NCBI GenBank assembly: GCA_033721915.1
Contig: JAWWAC010000071.1
Span: forward strand, 1 to 13,885
Direction of reading: 5' to 3'
Origin: REBR01 sp033721915
Lineage (GTDB): Bacteria > Pseudomonadota > Gammaproteobacteria > Pseudomonadales > Oleiphilaceae
DNA: 13,885 nt
The first letter of the stretch is position 1. Each line of letters starts with the position of its first letter. The notes under the pieces were generated by a model. That model worked only from the letters and a program-made list of their open reading frames with translations, did no database searches and was not told the DNA's origin. The translations under genes were made by a program, and so were the position numbers. This document shows positions 1 to 7,484 of the stretch, one piece after another.

Positions 1-1467
1 AATCCCCTGATCCACCAACATTGCGGCAATCTTGTTGTCACTCAATGGCTTGCGGCTGCTCTCCTCGCCGATCAGCTTGCGGATCATGGCCCTTATTGCC
101 GTGGAGGAACATTCACCACCGCTGTCCGTGCTGACATGGCTGGAGAAAAAATATTTCAGCTCGAAAATGCCCCGGGGGGTGTGCATGTACTTCTGTGTGG
201 TCACCCGGGAGATGGTGGACTCGTGCATCTCCACCGCCTGGGCGATTTCCGAGAGGATCAGCGGCTTCATGGCCTCGTCCCCCTCCTCCAGAAAGGCCTG
301 CTGGTGCTCGACGATGCGGCTGGCCACTTTCAGCAGTGTCTCGTTGCGGCTCTGCAGGCTCTTGATAAACCACTTCGCCTCCTGCAGCTGGTCGCGCATG
401 TAGGTGTTGTCCGCGCTGGTGTCGGCGCGCTTGATGAAGGAGGCGTACATGGCGTTGACCTGGATGCGCGGGGCGATCTCCGGGTTCAGCTCCACCTTCC
501 AGCGGTCCTGGTGCTTGCTGACAATCACATCCGGCACCACATACTCCGGGGGTGCGCTGTGGATGGCATCACCGGGCCTGGGCTGAAGGCTCTGAATCAG
601 CGACAGCACCTCTTTGAGCTGCTCCTCCGTCAGGCGGCTGCGGCGCATCAGCTGCTTGTAGTCGCGACTGCCCAGCAGCTTGATGAAGTGCCGTATCAGT
701 CGCCGTGCCTGCCCCAGCATGGGCGTGTCTTCCGGCAGCTGGTTCAGCTGGATCAGCAGGCATTCCTGCAGGTCACGGGCGCCCACCCCGGGTGGGTCGA
801 AGAACTGGATGCGGTGCAGTACCGCCTCCACCTCGTCCTCCTCCAGGGGGTCTTCATCGTCAATGTCCACCAGGGACTGGTGGATCTCCTCCAGGCTCTG
901 CACCAGGTAACCGGTGCTGTCGATGGCGTCGATAATGGTATGGGCAATGGCCCGGTCACGGTCGGACAGGGGAGTCAGGTTGAGCTGCCAGAGCAGGTGG
1001 TCCTGCAGCGTCTCCACCACCGAGTTGCGGGTTTCGAAGTCGCTGTCGTCGTCGTCTTCCGAACGGGGGGCGGAGCTGGCGGGGGCGGACTGGTAGACAT
1101 CGTCCCAGGCGGTGTCCACCGGCAGGTTGTCGGGGATCTCGCTGTTGTTCTGCCAGTCCTCGTTCTCCCAGGGCTCTGGTGCCGCGGTTTCCTCCCGGGA
1201 TTCCCCGGCCTCGTGAGCCGGTTCGCCGCCCTCGCCATTCTCGGAGTCCACCCTGAGCCCGTCAGTGCTCTGGCTGTTGACGCCCTGGTCCGCTTCCTGG
1301 GCACCCTCCTGGTCCTCGGCCAGCTCCAGCATGGGGTTGGATTCCAGCGCCTGCTGGATTTCCTGCTGCAGATCCAGCGTTGACAGCTGCAGCAGGCGGA
1401 TGGCCTGTTGCAGCTGCGGGGTCATGGTCAGCTGCGTACCCAGTTTTAACTGTAGCGATGCCTTCAT
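1..1467 (-). CDS. rpoN: RNA polymerase sigma-54 factor RpoN (3' end outside window)
   Basis: Sigma-54 directs core RNA polymerase to -24/-12 promoters that need an ATP-driven activator. 489 codons are visible. The N-terminal activator-responsive region I is glutamine- and leucine-rich, with MTPQLQQAIRLLQLS at about residues 15-29. It is followed by a long acidic region II (about 50-125, many D/E), then the core-binding region (PPGVGARDLQECL near residue 225), and the HTH segment ESTISRVTTQKYMHTPRG at about 415-432. The last codons read ...MLVDQGI, so the RpoN box (ARRTVAKYRE in E. coli) should lie just beyond the edge. The start at 1467 (MKASLQLKL) fits the family. An in-frame ATG at 1473 would add Met-Ala, and neither has a clear ribosome-binding site. 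It lies downstream of lptB, as in E. coli, across a 168-nt gap. The family assignment is secure. Confidence 0.96.
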   Translation of the reverse strand, partial: MKASLQLKLGTQLTMTPQLQQAIRLLQLSTLDLQQEIQQALESNPMLELAEDQEGAQEADQGVNSQSTDGLRVDSENGEGGEPAHEAGESREETAAPEPWENEDWQNNSEIPDNLPVDTAWDDVYQSAPASSAPRSEDDDDSDFETRNSVVETLQDHLLWQLNLTPLSDRDRAIAHTIIDAIDSTGYLVQSLEEIHQSLVDIDDEDPLEEDEVEAVLHRIQFFDPPGVGARDLQECLLIQLNQLPEDTPMLGQARRLIRHFIKLLGSRDYKQLMRRSRLTEEQLKEVLSLIQSLQPRPGDAIHSAPPEYVVPDVIVSKHQDRWKVELNPEIAPRIQVNAMYASFIKRADTSADNTYMRDQLQEAKWFIKSLQSRNETLLKVASRIVEHQQAFLEEGDEAMKPLILSEIAQAVEMHESTISRVTTQKYMHTPRGIFELKYFFSSHVSTDSGGECSSTAIRAMIRKLIGEESSRKPLSDNKIAAMLVDQGI

Positions 1468-1635
1468 TGCCATAGGTAGGAGTCTGTCCGCCTGTTTGCC
1501 GGTATGGAAATGCGTTGTTCTGCTGACTGGGCCGCAGGGCCCCAGTAACGCCCGGCAGAGTTCTTGCTTGTCATTCTCTGTATGACCACCGAGTCTACAA
1601 GGTGACACTGACCAATGGGAAGGCCCAACGGGGCA
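1468..1635. other. lptB-rpoN intergenic region with one hairpin
   Basis: This 168-nt gap between the lptB stop and the rpoN start contains no supported gene. It holds an imperfect inverted repeat at 1526-1546: arms ACTGGG(G)CC and GGCCCAGT as read on the minus strand, with one bulged G and a 4-nt loop. No T-run follows the hairpin on the minus strand, so it does not look like an intrinsic terminator. I could not find a convincing sigma-70 or sigma-54 promoter here. The gap is long compared with the rest of this operon, so a leader or internal promoter for rpoN is possible but unproven. Confidence 0.4.
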
Positions 1636-2361
1636 TTACAGCCGAAAGTCATCCCCCAGGTAAATGTCCTTCACCTGCTGGTTGGCCAGTATCTCGCCGG
1701 CGCTGCCGGAAGCGATGATATGGCCGCCGCCTACAATATAGGCATTTTCGCAGATATCCAGTGTTTCACGCACATTATGGTCGGTTATCAGAACACCAAT
1801 GCCCTTGTTGCGAACATGGCGGATGATCTGTTTGATGTCGCTCACGGAAATGGGGTCGACACCGGCAAAGGGCTCATCCAGCAGGATGAACTTCGGCTCC
1901 ACCGCCAGTGCCCGGGCAATCTCGACCCGCCGGCGCTCGCCCCCTGAGAGACTCATGCCCAGGCTTTCCTGGATATGGGTAATGTGAAACTCCTCCAGCA
2001 GGCTCTGGAGTTTCTCTTCGCGGCCGATTTTCCCCAGGTCGGAACGGGTCTGGAGAATCGCCATGATGTTCTCAGACACCGTCATGTGCCGGAACACCGA
2101 GGCCTCCTGTGGCAGATAGCCGATACCGGCACGGGCGCGACCGTGCATGGGCAGAGGGGTGACGTCGTAGTCGTCGATGGTGACGCGGCCATTGTCCAGG
2201 GGCACCAGCCCGACAATCATGTAGAAACAGGTGGTCTTGCCGGCGCCATTGGGGCCCAGCAGGCCCACAATCTGGCCGCTTTCAATGGTCAGGGAAACAT
2301 CCATCACCACACGGGTTTTCTTGTAGCTTTTGGCCAGGTTGGTGGCCTTGAGTATTGCCAT
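1636..2361 (-). CDS. lptB: LPS export ABC transporter ATP-binding protein LptB
   Basis: LptB is the cytoplasmic ATPase that powers extraction of lipopolysaccharide from the inner membrane by the LptB2FGC complex. The 241-residue length is normal for the family. All ABC motifs are intact: Walker A GPNGAGKTT at 36-44, Q-loop glutamine at 85 (GYLPQEASVF), signature LSGGE at 138-142, Walker B FILLDE at 158-163 with catalytic Glu163, and switch His195 in ITDHNVRE. The start lies 6 nt after the lptA stop, with AGGAG about 12 nt upstream and inside the lptA end, so the two are probably translated in a coupled way. The permease genes lptF and lptG are not in this window, which is usual. Identification is very secure. 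Confidence 0.98.
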   Translation of the reverse strand: MAILKATNLAKSYKKTRVVMDVSLTIESGQIVGLLGPNGAGKTTCFYMIVGLVPLDNGRVTIDDYDVTPLPMHGRARAGIGYLPQEASVFRHMTVSENIMAILQTRSDLGKIGREEKLQSLLEEFHITHIQESLGMSLSGGERRRVEIARALAVEPKFILLDEPFAGVDPISVSDIKQIIRHVRNKGIGVLITDHNVRETLDICENAYIVGGGHIIASGSAGEILANQQVKDIYLGDDFRL

Positions 2362-2367
2362 AACCGG

Positions 2368-2925
2368 CTACTGCTCCTGTTGCCGTGGCTGAATGGTCAT
2401 TTCCACCCGCCCGGGGCTTTCGGTACTGTCGCCGCCCCCCTCACCGTTGGCGGTGACCACCCGATCATTGATGTCATAGTCGATGCGATCGCCGCGGAAG
2501 CTGTTGCCACCCTGGCGGATCTGGGCGTCGCGACGGAAGCGGATGCGGCTGAACTCGCTCTGGTAGTGAATACGCTGTGCCTCGGCTTCCAGTGCCGGCT
2601 CATCCTCCCGGGCCGGCTGCTGATAGCGGGCCGGGTTGCCGGTGGCCTCCATGGCGTCCAGGCCTTTCTCGCCACGGGTCAGAACGATGCGCTGCGCCTC
2701 CAGACGGGTCTCCCCCTGGGTGACCACCACATCTCCCTCGTAAATGGCCCTTCCGGCCCGCTCATCCAGGCGGGCACTGTCCGCGGTGATATTGATGGGC
2801 TCCTTCGAGTCCGGATCGAAGGCCAGCGCGGGGGCGCACATCACCAGCAGCAGGCCCAGCAACAGCCAGGCAGGACGGGGCCGTGGAAGGCGGCAGGGGT
2901 GATTCGGGCTGAGCCTGAGATCCAT
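2368..2925 (-). CDS. lptA: LPS transport periplasmic protein LptA
   Basis: LptA forms the periplasmic beta-jellyroll bridge that carries LPS from LptC to the outer-membrane LptD. The 185-residue precursor has a basic N-terminus and a hydrophobic stretch WLLLGLLLVMCAPALA (about 20-35), with a likely signal-peptidase cut after ALA at 35. The OstA/LptA-type repeats follow: INITADSARLDERAGRAIYEGDVVVTQG-like strands at about 44-71, then LEAQRIV and the GNPARYQQ segment, ending with RVEMTIQPR. GAGGA sits 7-8 nt before the ATG, which supports this start. It lies between lptC (46-nt gap) and lptB (6-nt gap). The second half is divergent in sequence, as is usual for LptA, but context and fold signature agree. 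Confidence 0.95.
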   Translation of the reverse strand: MDLRLSPNHPCRLPRPRPAWLLLGLLLVMCAPALAFDPDSKEPINITADSARLDERAGRAIYEGDVVVTQGETRLEAQRIVLTRGEKGLDAMEATGNPARYQQPAREDEPALEAEAQRIHYQSEFSRIRFRRDAQIRQGGNSFRGDRIDYDINDRVVTANGEGGGDSTESPGRVEMTIQPRQQEQ

Positions 2926-2971
2926 GGAGGTTCCTCACAGGTGGCAGTGCAGTGGCGGTTTTCCGCGGGGG

Positions 2972-3562
2972 TTATTCGAGCTGGTAGGTGCCCTCTACCT
3001 GCTGGCGGAATTCCAGTACCCGCTCGTCAATCAGGCCATGCATGCCGATGGCGCGGGTCTCGCCATAGGGGTCATACAGGGCCACTGGCGCGTCAGTGTG
3101 CACCAGTCTCCGGCGGTTATCCAGCGTCAGCCGCTGTGTCTCGAGGCGGCTGGTCCGGCCCTCCCCGGACTGGCGTACCACCAGGACATCGTCACTGAGC
3201 TTGAGGATTTCCCGGTCCAGCTGATAACGGCCGGAGTCGGCGCTGATCATCCAGGGCAGCCTGGAGGGCTGTTCGAACAGCACCCCGGCGGGGGACTCCA
3301 TGCGGATATAGCCCGCGTCGTTGAACTGCTCCGCACGGCGGCTGTGGATCTGGCTGGTCAGGCGGCCGCTGTCGTCGTAGGAGCGGTAGCTGCCCCCTTC
3401 AATAAAACCGTCCGGCTTGTCGTCGCCTCGCAGTGACGGGTCCGGATCACGGGCCACCGGCCGCTCCGTCTCCATCAGTACCAGGGCCAGCACCAGCAGG
3501 GTCAGTGCTATGGCACCGTAGGCCAGGACAGAGCGGTCTTTCAGGGTATTCAGCAGATCCAT
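2972..3562 (-). CDS. lptC: LPS export bitopic membrane protein LptC
   Basis: LptC is a single-span inner-membrane protein that receives LPS from LptB2FG and hands it to LptA. At 196 residues it has the family length. A short cytoplasmic N-terminus is followed by one transmembrane helix (about 12-30, VLAYGAIALTLLVLALVLM) and a periplasmic beta-rich LptC domain containing segments such as GRLTSQIHSRRAEQFNDAG and LSDDVLVVRQ. Its ATG overlaps the kdsC stop by one base (TGATG), with only a weak GGGAA purine stretch upstream, so translation is probably coupled to kdsC. Sequence conservation in LptC is modest. The call rests on topology, length, characteristic motifs and its position directly before lptA. 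Confidence 0.94.
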   Translation of the reverse strand: MDLLNTLKDRSVLAYGAIALTLLVLALVLMETERPVARDPDPSLRGDDKPDGFIEGGSYRSYDDSGRLTSQIHSRRAEQFNDAGYIRMESPAGVLFEQPSRLPWMISADSGRYQLDREILKLSDDVLVVRQSGEGRTSRLETQRLTLDNRRRLVHTDAPVALYDPYGETRAIGMHGLIDERVLEFRQQVEGTYQLE

Positions 3563-4116
3563 CAGCAGGATTCCCGGTCAAACGCCCGCAGCAGCGGCTC
3601 CAGGTCACCCCGGGCGGCCAGTATCAGGTCGCTCAGTTCCCTGACCGCCCCATGGCCTCCCGGGGTGCGGGTGCACCAGTGGGCGGCCTGGCGTACGTGC
3701 CAGTAACCGTTGGGCACGCTTACCCCCAGTCCGGCGGCACGGATGGCGGACAGGTCCGGCAGGTCATCACCGATGTAGGCGCACTGGGACAGCCTCAGGC
3801 CCAGGTCCCCGGCCAGTTCCCCCAGTGCCACCAGTTTGTCCTCGCGGCCCTGATAAAGATGGGTGATGCCCAGATCACCGGCACGGCGGGCGGTCAGTGG
3901 CGAGTGACGCCCCGTGATCAGCGCCGTGACCAGTCCGGCCTTCTGCAGCAGCTTGATGCCCTGGCCGTCGAGTATGTTGAAGCCCTTGAGCTCATCGCCG
4001 CTGGCGGAAAAATACAACCGTCCATCGGACAGCACACCGTCCACGTCCATGGCCAGCAGCCGCACCTGGCGGGCCCGCTCAATCACCTCTGCGGGGATGC
4101 CGTCCAGAGGGTTCAT
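3562..4116 (-). CDS. kdsC: 3-deoxy-D-manno-octulosonate 8-phosphate phosphatase KdsC
   Basis: KdsC removes phosphate from Kdo-8-phosphate to give Kdo, the sugar linking lipid A to the LPS core. It is a cytoplasmic capless HAD-superfamily enzyme that works as a tetramer. Visible motifs: I, DVDGVLSDG with nucleophile Asp24 and Asp26; II, LITGR (66-70); III, Lys94; IV, GDDLPDL with metal-binding Asp117/Asp118. The GGHGAVRE segment at 153-160 is typical of the C-terminus. After motif IV, the usual ADAHP-like stretch is replaced by PNGYWH (135-140), a small divergence. The 184-residue length is normal. The ATG overlaps the kdsD stop (ATGA) and the stop overlaps the lptC start, so it sits tightly in the operon. 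Confidence 0.96.
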   Translation of the reverse strand: MNPLDGIPAEVIERARQVRLLAMDVDGVLSDGRLYFSASGDELKGFNILDGQGIKLLQKAGLVTALITGRHSPLTARRAGDLGITHLYQGREDKLVALGELAGDLGLRLSQCAYIGDDLPDLSAIRAAGLGVSVPNGYWHVRQAAHWCTRTPGGHGAVRELSDLILAARGDLEPLLRAFDRESC

Positions 4117-5087
4117 ACCACCCCCGCCCGCAGCAGGTCGTGCATGTTCAGTGCGCCCACCAGGCGGTTGTCACTGTCGGTGACCAGAAGGCCGTTGATC
4201 TTGTTCTGCTCCATGATCTTGAGCGCTTCCGCCGCCAGTATGTCCGGACGCACTGTGCGGCCACCGGTGGTCATCACCTTACCGATGGGGGTGGTCTGTA
4301 TATCCAGCTTCTGGTCCAGTGTGCGGCGCAGGTCACCGTCCGTGAAGATGCCGATAACATGGTCCTGATCGTCCACCACCGAGGTCATGCCCAGCCCCTT
4401 GCGGGAAATTTCCAGCAGGGCCTCGCCCATGAGGGTGTCCTGCTGCACACGGGGCAACCGCTCGCCGCTGTGCATCAGGTCCGTGACCCGCAGCAGAAGG
4501 CGCCGCCCCAGGCTGCCGCCGGGGTGGGAGTAGGCGAAGTCCTCGGCGCTGAAGCCCCGCGCCTCCAGCAGCGCCACCGCCAGTGCGTCCCCCATTACCA
4601 GTGTGGCGGTGGTGCTGGAGGTGGGGGCGAGGTTCATGGGGCAGGCCTCCTCGGTGACGCTGATGTCCAGGTTGGCGGCGGCCTGGCGGGCCATGGTGGA
4701 CTCGCTGTTGCCGGTCATGGTGATCAGTGGTGCGCCCTTGCGCTTGATCAGTGGCAGTATGGTGACCAGTTCTTCGGTGTTGCCGGAATTGGAGATGGCG
4801 ATCACCACATCGTCCCCGGTAATCATGCCCAGGTCGCCGTGGCTGGCCTCACCGGGATGCACAAAAAAGGACGGTGTGCCGGTGCTGGCCAGTGTGGCGG
4901 CCAGCTTGTTGCCGATATGGCCGGATTTGCCCATGCCGGTCACCACCACACGCCCCTTGCAGTCGAGGATCAGGTGGCAGGCCAGCACAAAGGTCTCATC
5001 AATGCGCTCAATCAGGTCACTGATGGCGTCCCGCTCCAGGGCAATGGTGCGGCGTGCCGATTCGATCAGCGGTACATGGGGTTGCAT
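4113..5087 (-). CDS. kdsD: D-arabinose 5-phosphate isomerase KdsD (SIS + two CBS domains)
   Basis: KdsD interconverts D-ribulose 5-phosphate and D-arabinose 5-phosphate, the first step toward Kdo. The 324-residue protein has a SIS sugar-isomerase domain (about 40-175, with GMGKSGHIGNK at 51-61 and AISNSGNTEE at 97-106) and two CBS domains (about 203-262 and 270-324). By comparison with E. coli KdsD, the likely active-site residues are present: Lys61, a Glu in the NTEE turn, Glu147 in EEACP, and His188 in SHPGG. GGAG lies about 7 nt upstream of the ATG. Its stop overlaps the kdsC start by 4 nt, so the two consecutive Kdo enzymes are coupled. Similarity to E. coli KdsD is high along the whole length. 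Confidence 0.97.
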   Translation of the reverse strand: MQPHVPLIESARRTIALERDAISDLIERIDETFVLACHLILDCKGRVVVTGMGKSGHIGNKLAATLASTGTPSFFVHPGEASHGDLGMITGDDVVIAISNSGNTEELVTILPLIKRKGAPLITMTGNSESTMARQAAANLDISVTEEACPMNLAPTSSTTATLVMGDALAVALLEARGFSAEDFAYSHPGGSLGRRLLLRVTDLMHSGERLPRVQQDTLMGEALLEISRKGLGMTSVVDDQDHVIGIFTDGDLRRTLDQKLDIQTTPIGKVMTTGGRTVRPDILAAEALKIMEQNKINGLLVTDSDNRLVGALNMHDLLRAGVV

Positions 5088-5123
5088 GGCGACTCCGGTT
5101 TCCTTGGCGGTGCTGGACCTGGC

Positions 5124-5138
5124 GGGCCTGTCAGGCCC
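5124..5138 (-). other. Small hairpin spanning the yrbG stop codon
   Basis: A perfect inverted repeat (GGGCCT, 3-nt loop, AGGCCC) overlaps the yrbG stop codon just before kdsD. No T-run follows on the minus strand, so it is not a convincing terminator. It could modulate read-through or mRNA processing inside the operon, but this is only structural evidence. Confidence 0.3.
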
Positions 5139-6126
5139 CCAGACCGCTTGTCAGGGCTATCAGCAGAGAATAGCCGATATACAGGGCCAGCAATACCCCA
5201 CCCTCAGGGCGGCTGAGGTGGTGGCGCAAGGGGCCCAGCCAGGCGAAAGCCAGCAGCATGACCGTCAGCAGCACCATGCTGCCGTAATCCCGGTACAGGG
5301 AGAGCTGCTCCACGGCGACACCCCCCACCAGGGCCGGAATGGCCATGACCAGCAGCAGGTTGAACAGGTTGGAACCGATGATGTTGCCCAGTGCCATGCC
5401 CTGTTCCCCCTTGAGGGCGCTGGCCACCGAGGCGGAAAGCTCCGGCAGGCTGGTGCCCACCGCCACCAGAGTCAGCCCGATGATCAGCTCACTGACCCCG
5501 GCGGCGGTGGCCAGCTCCACGGCCCCCCACACCAGCATCCGGGAACTCACCACCAGCAGCACCAGTCCGGCCACGATGTAAAAGCCGGTGCGCAGCGCTC
5601 CCATGACGGGCACCGTTTCCGCCTCCGCCGCCAGTGTCTGGCTGGCGCTGCCGTAACGGATCAGCAGGTAAAAAGAGGTGCCCATCAGTACGCAGAGAAT
5701 CAGGCCGTCCGTCACGTTCAGCTGGCCGTCCAGAAACAGCGGCAGGGCCAGCAGTGTGACCCCCAGCAGCAGGGGCAGCTCCACCCGCAGAGCGCCCCTG
5801 GCGATGGGCATGGCCGCCACCAGGGCAGTAATGCCCAGTATCAGGCCGATGTTGGCAATGTTGGAGCCCAGCACATTGCCCAGTGCCAGTGAGCCGGCGC
5901 CACTGAGGGCGGCCATCAGTGAGACGCCGATTTCCGGTGCCGAGGTGCCGAAAGCGACCAGCGTCAGGCCAATCACCACGGGGGGAATCTGGTAGCGGCG
6001 GGCCAGTGCGATGGCCCCTTCGATAAAACGGTCGGCACTCCAGATCAGGGTGACAAGACCGGCGATAACAGAGACTAGAGGAAGTAACAGGCTGATGTTG
6101 GCATACTCCGCAATGTGTGGGTGCAT
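5131..6126 (-). CDS. yrbG: Inner-membrane sodium/calcium exchanger family protein (YrbG)
   Basis: This is a member of the Ca2+:cation antiporter family, expected to exchange Ca2+ for Na+ (or another cation) across the inner membrane. The 331 residues are very hydrophobic, with about ten helices. They contain the two inverted alpha-repeats that define the family: GLTLVAFGTSAPE (53-65) with GNVLGSN (83-89), and GLTLVAVGTSLPE (217-229) with GNIIGSN (247-253). The ion-coordinating Glu65 and Glu229 are present. It is the first gene of the minus-strand envelope operon, 43 nt upstream of kdsD. The start at 6126 has no good Shine-Dalgarno sequence, but no better in-frame start was found. The transported ion is inferred from the family, not shown. 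Confidence 0.95.
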   Translation of the reverse strand: MHPHIAEYANISLLLPLVSVIAGLVTLIWSADRFIEGAIALARRYQIPPVVIGLTLVAFGTSAPEIGVSLMAALSGAGSLALGNVLGSNIANIGLILGITALVAAMPIARGALRVELPLLLGVTLLALPLFLDGQLNVTDGLILCVLMGTSFYLLIRYGSASQTLAAEAETVPVMGALRTGFYIVAGLVLLVVSSRMLVWGAVELATAAGVSELIIGLTLVAVGTSLPELSASVASALKGEQGMALGNIIGSNLFNLLLVMAIPALVGGVAVEQLSLYRDYGSMVLLTVMLLAFAWLGPLRHHLSRPEGGVLLALYIGYSLLIALTSGLGA

Positions 6127-6205
6127 TCAGGGCACAGGAGTTTAACATGACAGGCTCGGCAATCGATGGCTTTCGATGTTCACTGACAGGGCGACAGGTT
6201 CGGTC
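6127..6205. promoter_or_regulatory. Divergent spacer between yrbG and mlaD with repeated GACAGG motif
   Basis: This roughly 80-nt spacer must hold the 5' signals for both the minus-strand yrbG operon and the plus-strand mla/murA cluster. GACAGG occurs three times, at 6149-6154, 6185-6190 and 6193-6198. Two of them extend to a 10-of-11 direct repeat: GACAGGCTCGG at 6149 and GACAGGTTCGG at 6193. I see no good -35/-10 pair on either strand. A regulatory role is inferred from position alone. Confidence 0.3.
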
Positions 6206-6682
6206 ATGGTAAAAGGGTCTTTTCTTGATGGCAGGGGCCGGGGGCTTTTCTGGGTTCTGTCACTCTTGCTGCTGCTTCTGATGACAGCGCTTCTGGCGGT
6301 GACACTGGCCAGGGGGGAGTGGCCGTCTCCCGCGGCCAGCGGGCACTACCGGGTGTATGGCGAGTTCGGTGACGTGGGCGGGCTCAGGCCCGGCGCCCGT
6401 GTCTCGCTCTCCGGTGTCACCGTGGGGCGTGTGACGGATGTGTCACTGGACAGCAGCAGTTACCGTGTCACAGTGTCCATGGCCATTGCCGCCGAGGTGG
6501 ATCACATTGCCCTGGACAGTATCGCCATCATCCGCACCGCCGGCCTTCTGGGTGAGCGCTATGTGGATATCTCCCCCGGTGGGGACCCGGACTCCATGGA
6601 GGCGGGGGACTATTTTTACGAGACCCAGTCGGCGCTGCATCTGGAGCAGTTTGTGGGGCGTTTTATAGCGGGCTGGCGCTGA
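6206..6682 (+). CDS. mlaD: MlaD-like MCE-domain protein (orphan of its permease and ATPase)
   Basis: MlaD is the inner-membrane-anchored MCE subunit of the Mla phospholipid transporter. It forms a hexamer that exchanges lipid with periplasmic MlaC. The 158-residue product has one leucine-rich transmembrane helix (about 14-34) and an MCE domain (about 46-123) with FGDVGGLRPGARVSLSGVTV and the conserved GLLGERYVDI stretch. The end (LEQFVGRFIAGWR) aligns with E. coli LEDLIGQFLYG, so the C-terminal tail of E. coli MlaD is missing. I chose ATG 6206, which has AGG 7 nt upstream and puts the helix near the N-terminus. An in-frame ATG at 6176 would add 10 residues. In most gammaproteobacteria mlaF and mlaE lie immediately upstream; here yrbG is only about 80 nt away, so both are absent from this locus. 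Confidence 0.85.
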   Translation: MVKGSFLDGRGRGLFWVLSLLLLLLMTALLAVTLARGEWPSPAASGHYRVYGEFGDVGGLRPGARVSLSGVTVGRVTDVSLDSSSYRVTVSMAIAAEVDHIALDSIAIIRTAGLLGERYVDISPGGDPDSMEAGDYFYETQSALHLEQFVGRFIAGWR

Positions 6683-6694
6683 CCGGGCCGTCGT

Positions 6695-6723
6695 GAGACA
6701 GTCGGCGGATGCCTGCGTACAAT
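6695..6723 (+). promoter_or_regulatory. Possible sigma-70 promoter for mlaC
   Basis: GAGACA (4 of 6 matches to the -35 consensus) and TACAAT (5 of 6 matches to -10) are separated by exactly 17 nt in the mlaD-mlaC gap. The mlaC ATG is 96 nt after the -10 box, leaving room for a leader. The unusual 136-nt gap supports separate expression of mlaC. No experimental support is visible in the sequence. Confidence 0.4.
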
Positions 6724-6818
6724 GGTCCCATCATGGCCGCCACCTGACGCTCCGGCAGGAGATGGCAGCCAGTGCGGCCGCCGCGGCAGGAAATCGATTC
6801 ACAGAGGATAGAGAACCC

Positions 6819-7484
6819 ATGCAACGAACACTGGTATCTACGGCGATGATGCTCTTGCTGCTGGTGCTGCCCATGCAGCTGCAGGCGCAGTCCGGTGAGG
6901 AGGAACGGCTCAAGCAATACGTGGAGGAGAACACCCTCAAACTGGTGGAGGAACTGGAGAACATCCAGTCCGGCTACGCCGAGGACAAGGACGCGTTCTA
7001 CCGCAAGATGGACAGCGCCCTGGAGGACTTTGTGGCCTTTCGCCGTATTGCCGCCCGGATCATGGGCCGCTATGCCCGCCAGGCCAGCCCCGAGCAGCGT
7101 GATGAGTTTGTCCGCCAGTTCAAGCGCAGCCTCTACGACGCCTATGGCGGCGCCATGGTGGAGACCGGTGACTTTACCCTCACCGTACGCAGTGCCGAGA
7201 TCAACCCACGCAATGACGAGCGCGCCACGGCGAACCTGACGGTGACCACCCAGGGGGGCGACCGTTATAACGTGGCCTATTCCATGTACCGCTCAGAGAA
7301 CAGCGACTGGCAGGTGGAAAACATCATCGTCGAAGGGGTCAATATCGGCCTGGCGTTCCGTGACCGCTTTGTCCATGAGATGGAGACCCGCGGCGACCTG
7401 GCCGAGGTGATCAAGAACTGGTCCACCGGCGTTGAGGACATGCAGCAGCTGGAAAACTCCGTCAAGGGCAGCGACGGCTCCTGA
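6819..7484 (+). CDS. mlaC: Periplasmic phospholipid-binding protein MlaC
   Basis: MlaC shuttles phospholipids through the periplasm between the outer-membrane MlaA complex and inner-membrane MlaD. The 221-residue precursor starts at ATG 6819, with GAGGA about 10 nt upstream. The open frame extends 42 codons further upstream, but that extension would bury the signal peptide. A signal peptide covers residues 1-23 (MMLLLLVLPMQLQA, cut before QS). The mature part has the family hallmark FVAFRRIAARIMGRYARQASPEQRDEF and the C-terminal IIVEGVNIGLAFRDRF strand/helix. Family length is normal and no frame disruption is seen. It follows mlaD by 136 nt, but the STAS gene mlaB that normally comes next is not present. 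MlaC sequences diverge widely, yet these motifs make the assignment firm. Confidence 0.93.
   Translation: MQRTLVSTAMMLLLLVLPMQLQAQSGEEERLKQYVEENTLKLVEELENIQSGYAEDKDAFYRKMDSALEDFVAFRRIAARIMGRYARQASPEQRDEFVRQFKRSLYDAYGGAMVETGDFTLTVRSAEINPRNDERATANLTVTTQGGDRYNVAYSMYRSENSDWQVENIIVEGVNIGLAFRDRFVHEMETRGDLAEVIKNWSTGVEDMQQLENSVKGSDGS

Noticed and set aside
136..1383. Plus-strand open frame of 415 codons opposite rpoN
   Set aside because: It is antisense to a clear RpoN sequence. Long open antisense frames are common in GC-rich DNA, and its product shows no recognisable domain.
1975..3198. Plus-strand open frame of 407 codons opposite lptB, lptA and lptC
   Set aside because: It spans three well-supported genes on the other strand and their junctions, and has no family motif.
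4603..5892. Plus-strand open frame of 429 codons opposite kdsD and yrbG
   Set aside because: It covers two unmistakable genes in antisense, and its translation is low-complexity and rich in Gln/His, typical of a shadow frame.
6693..6818. 42-codon N-terminal extension of mlaC
   Set aside because: It would place a non-conserved stretch before an obvious signal peptide; ATG 6819 has a suitable ribosome-binding site.
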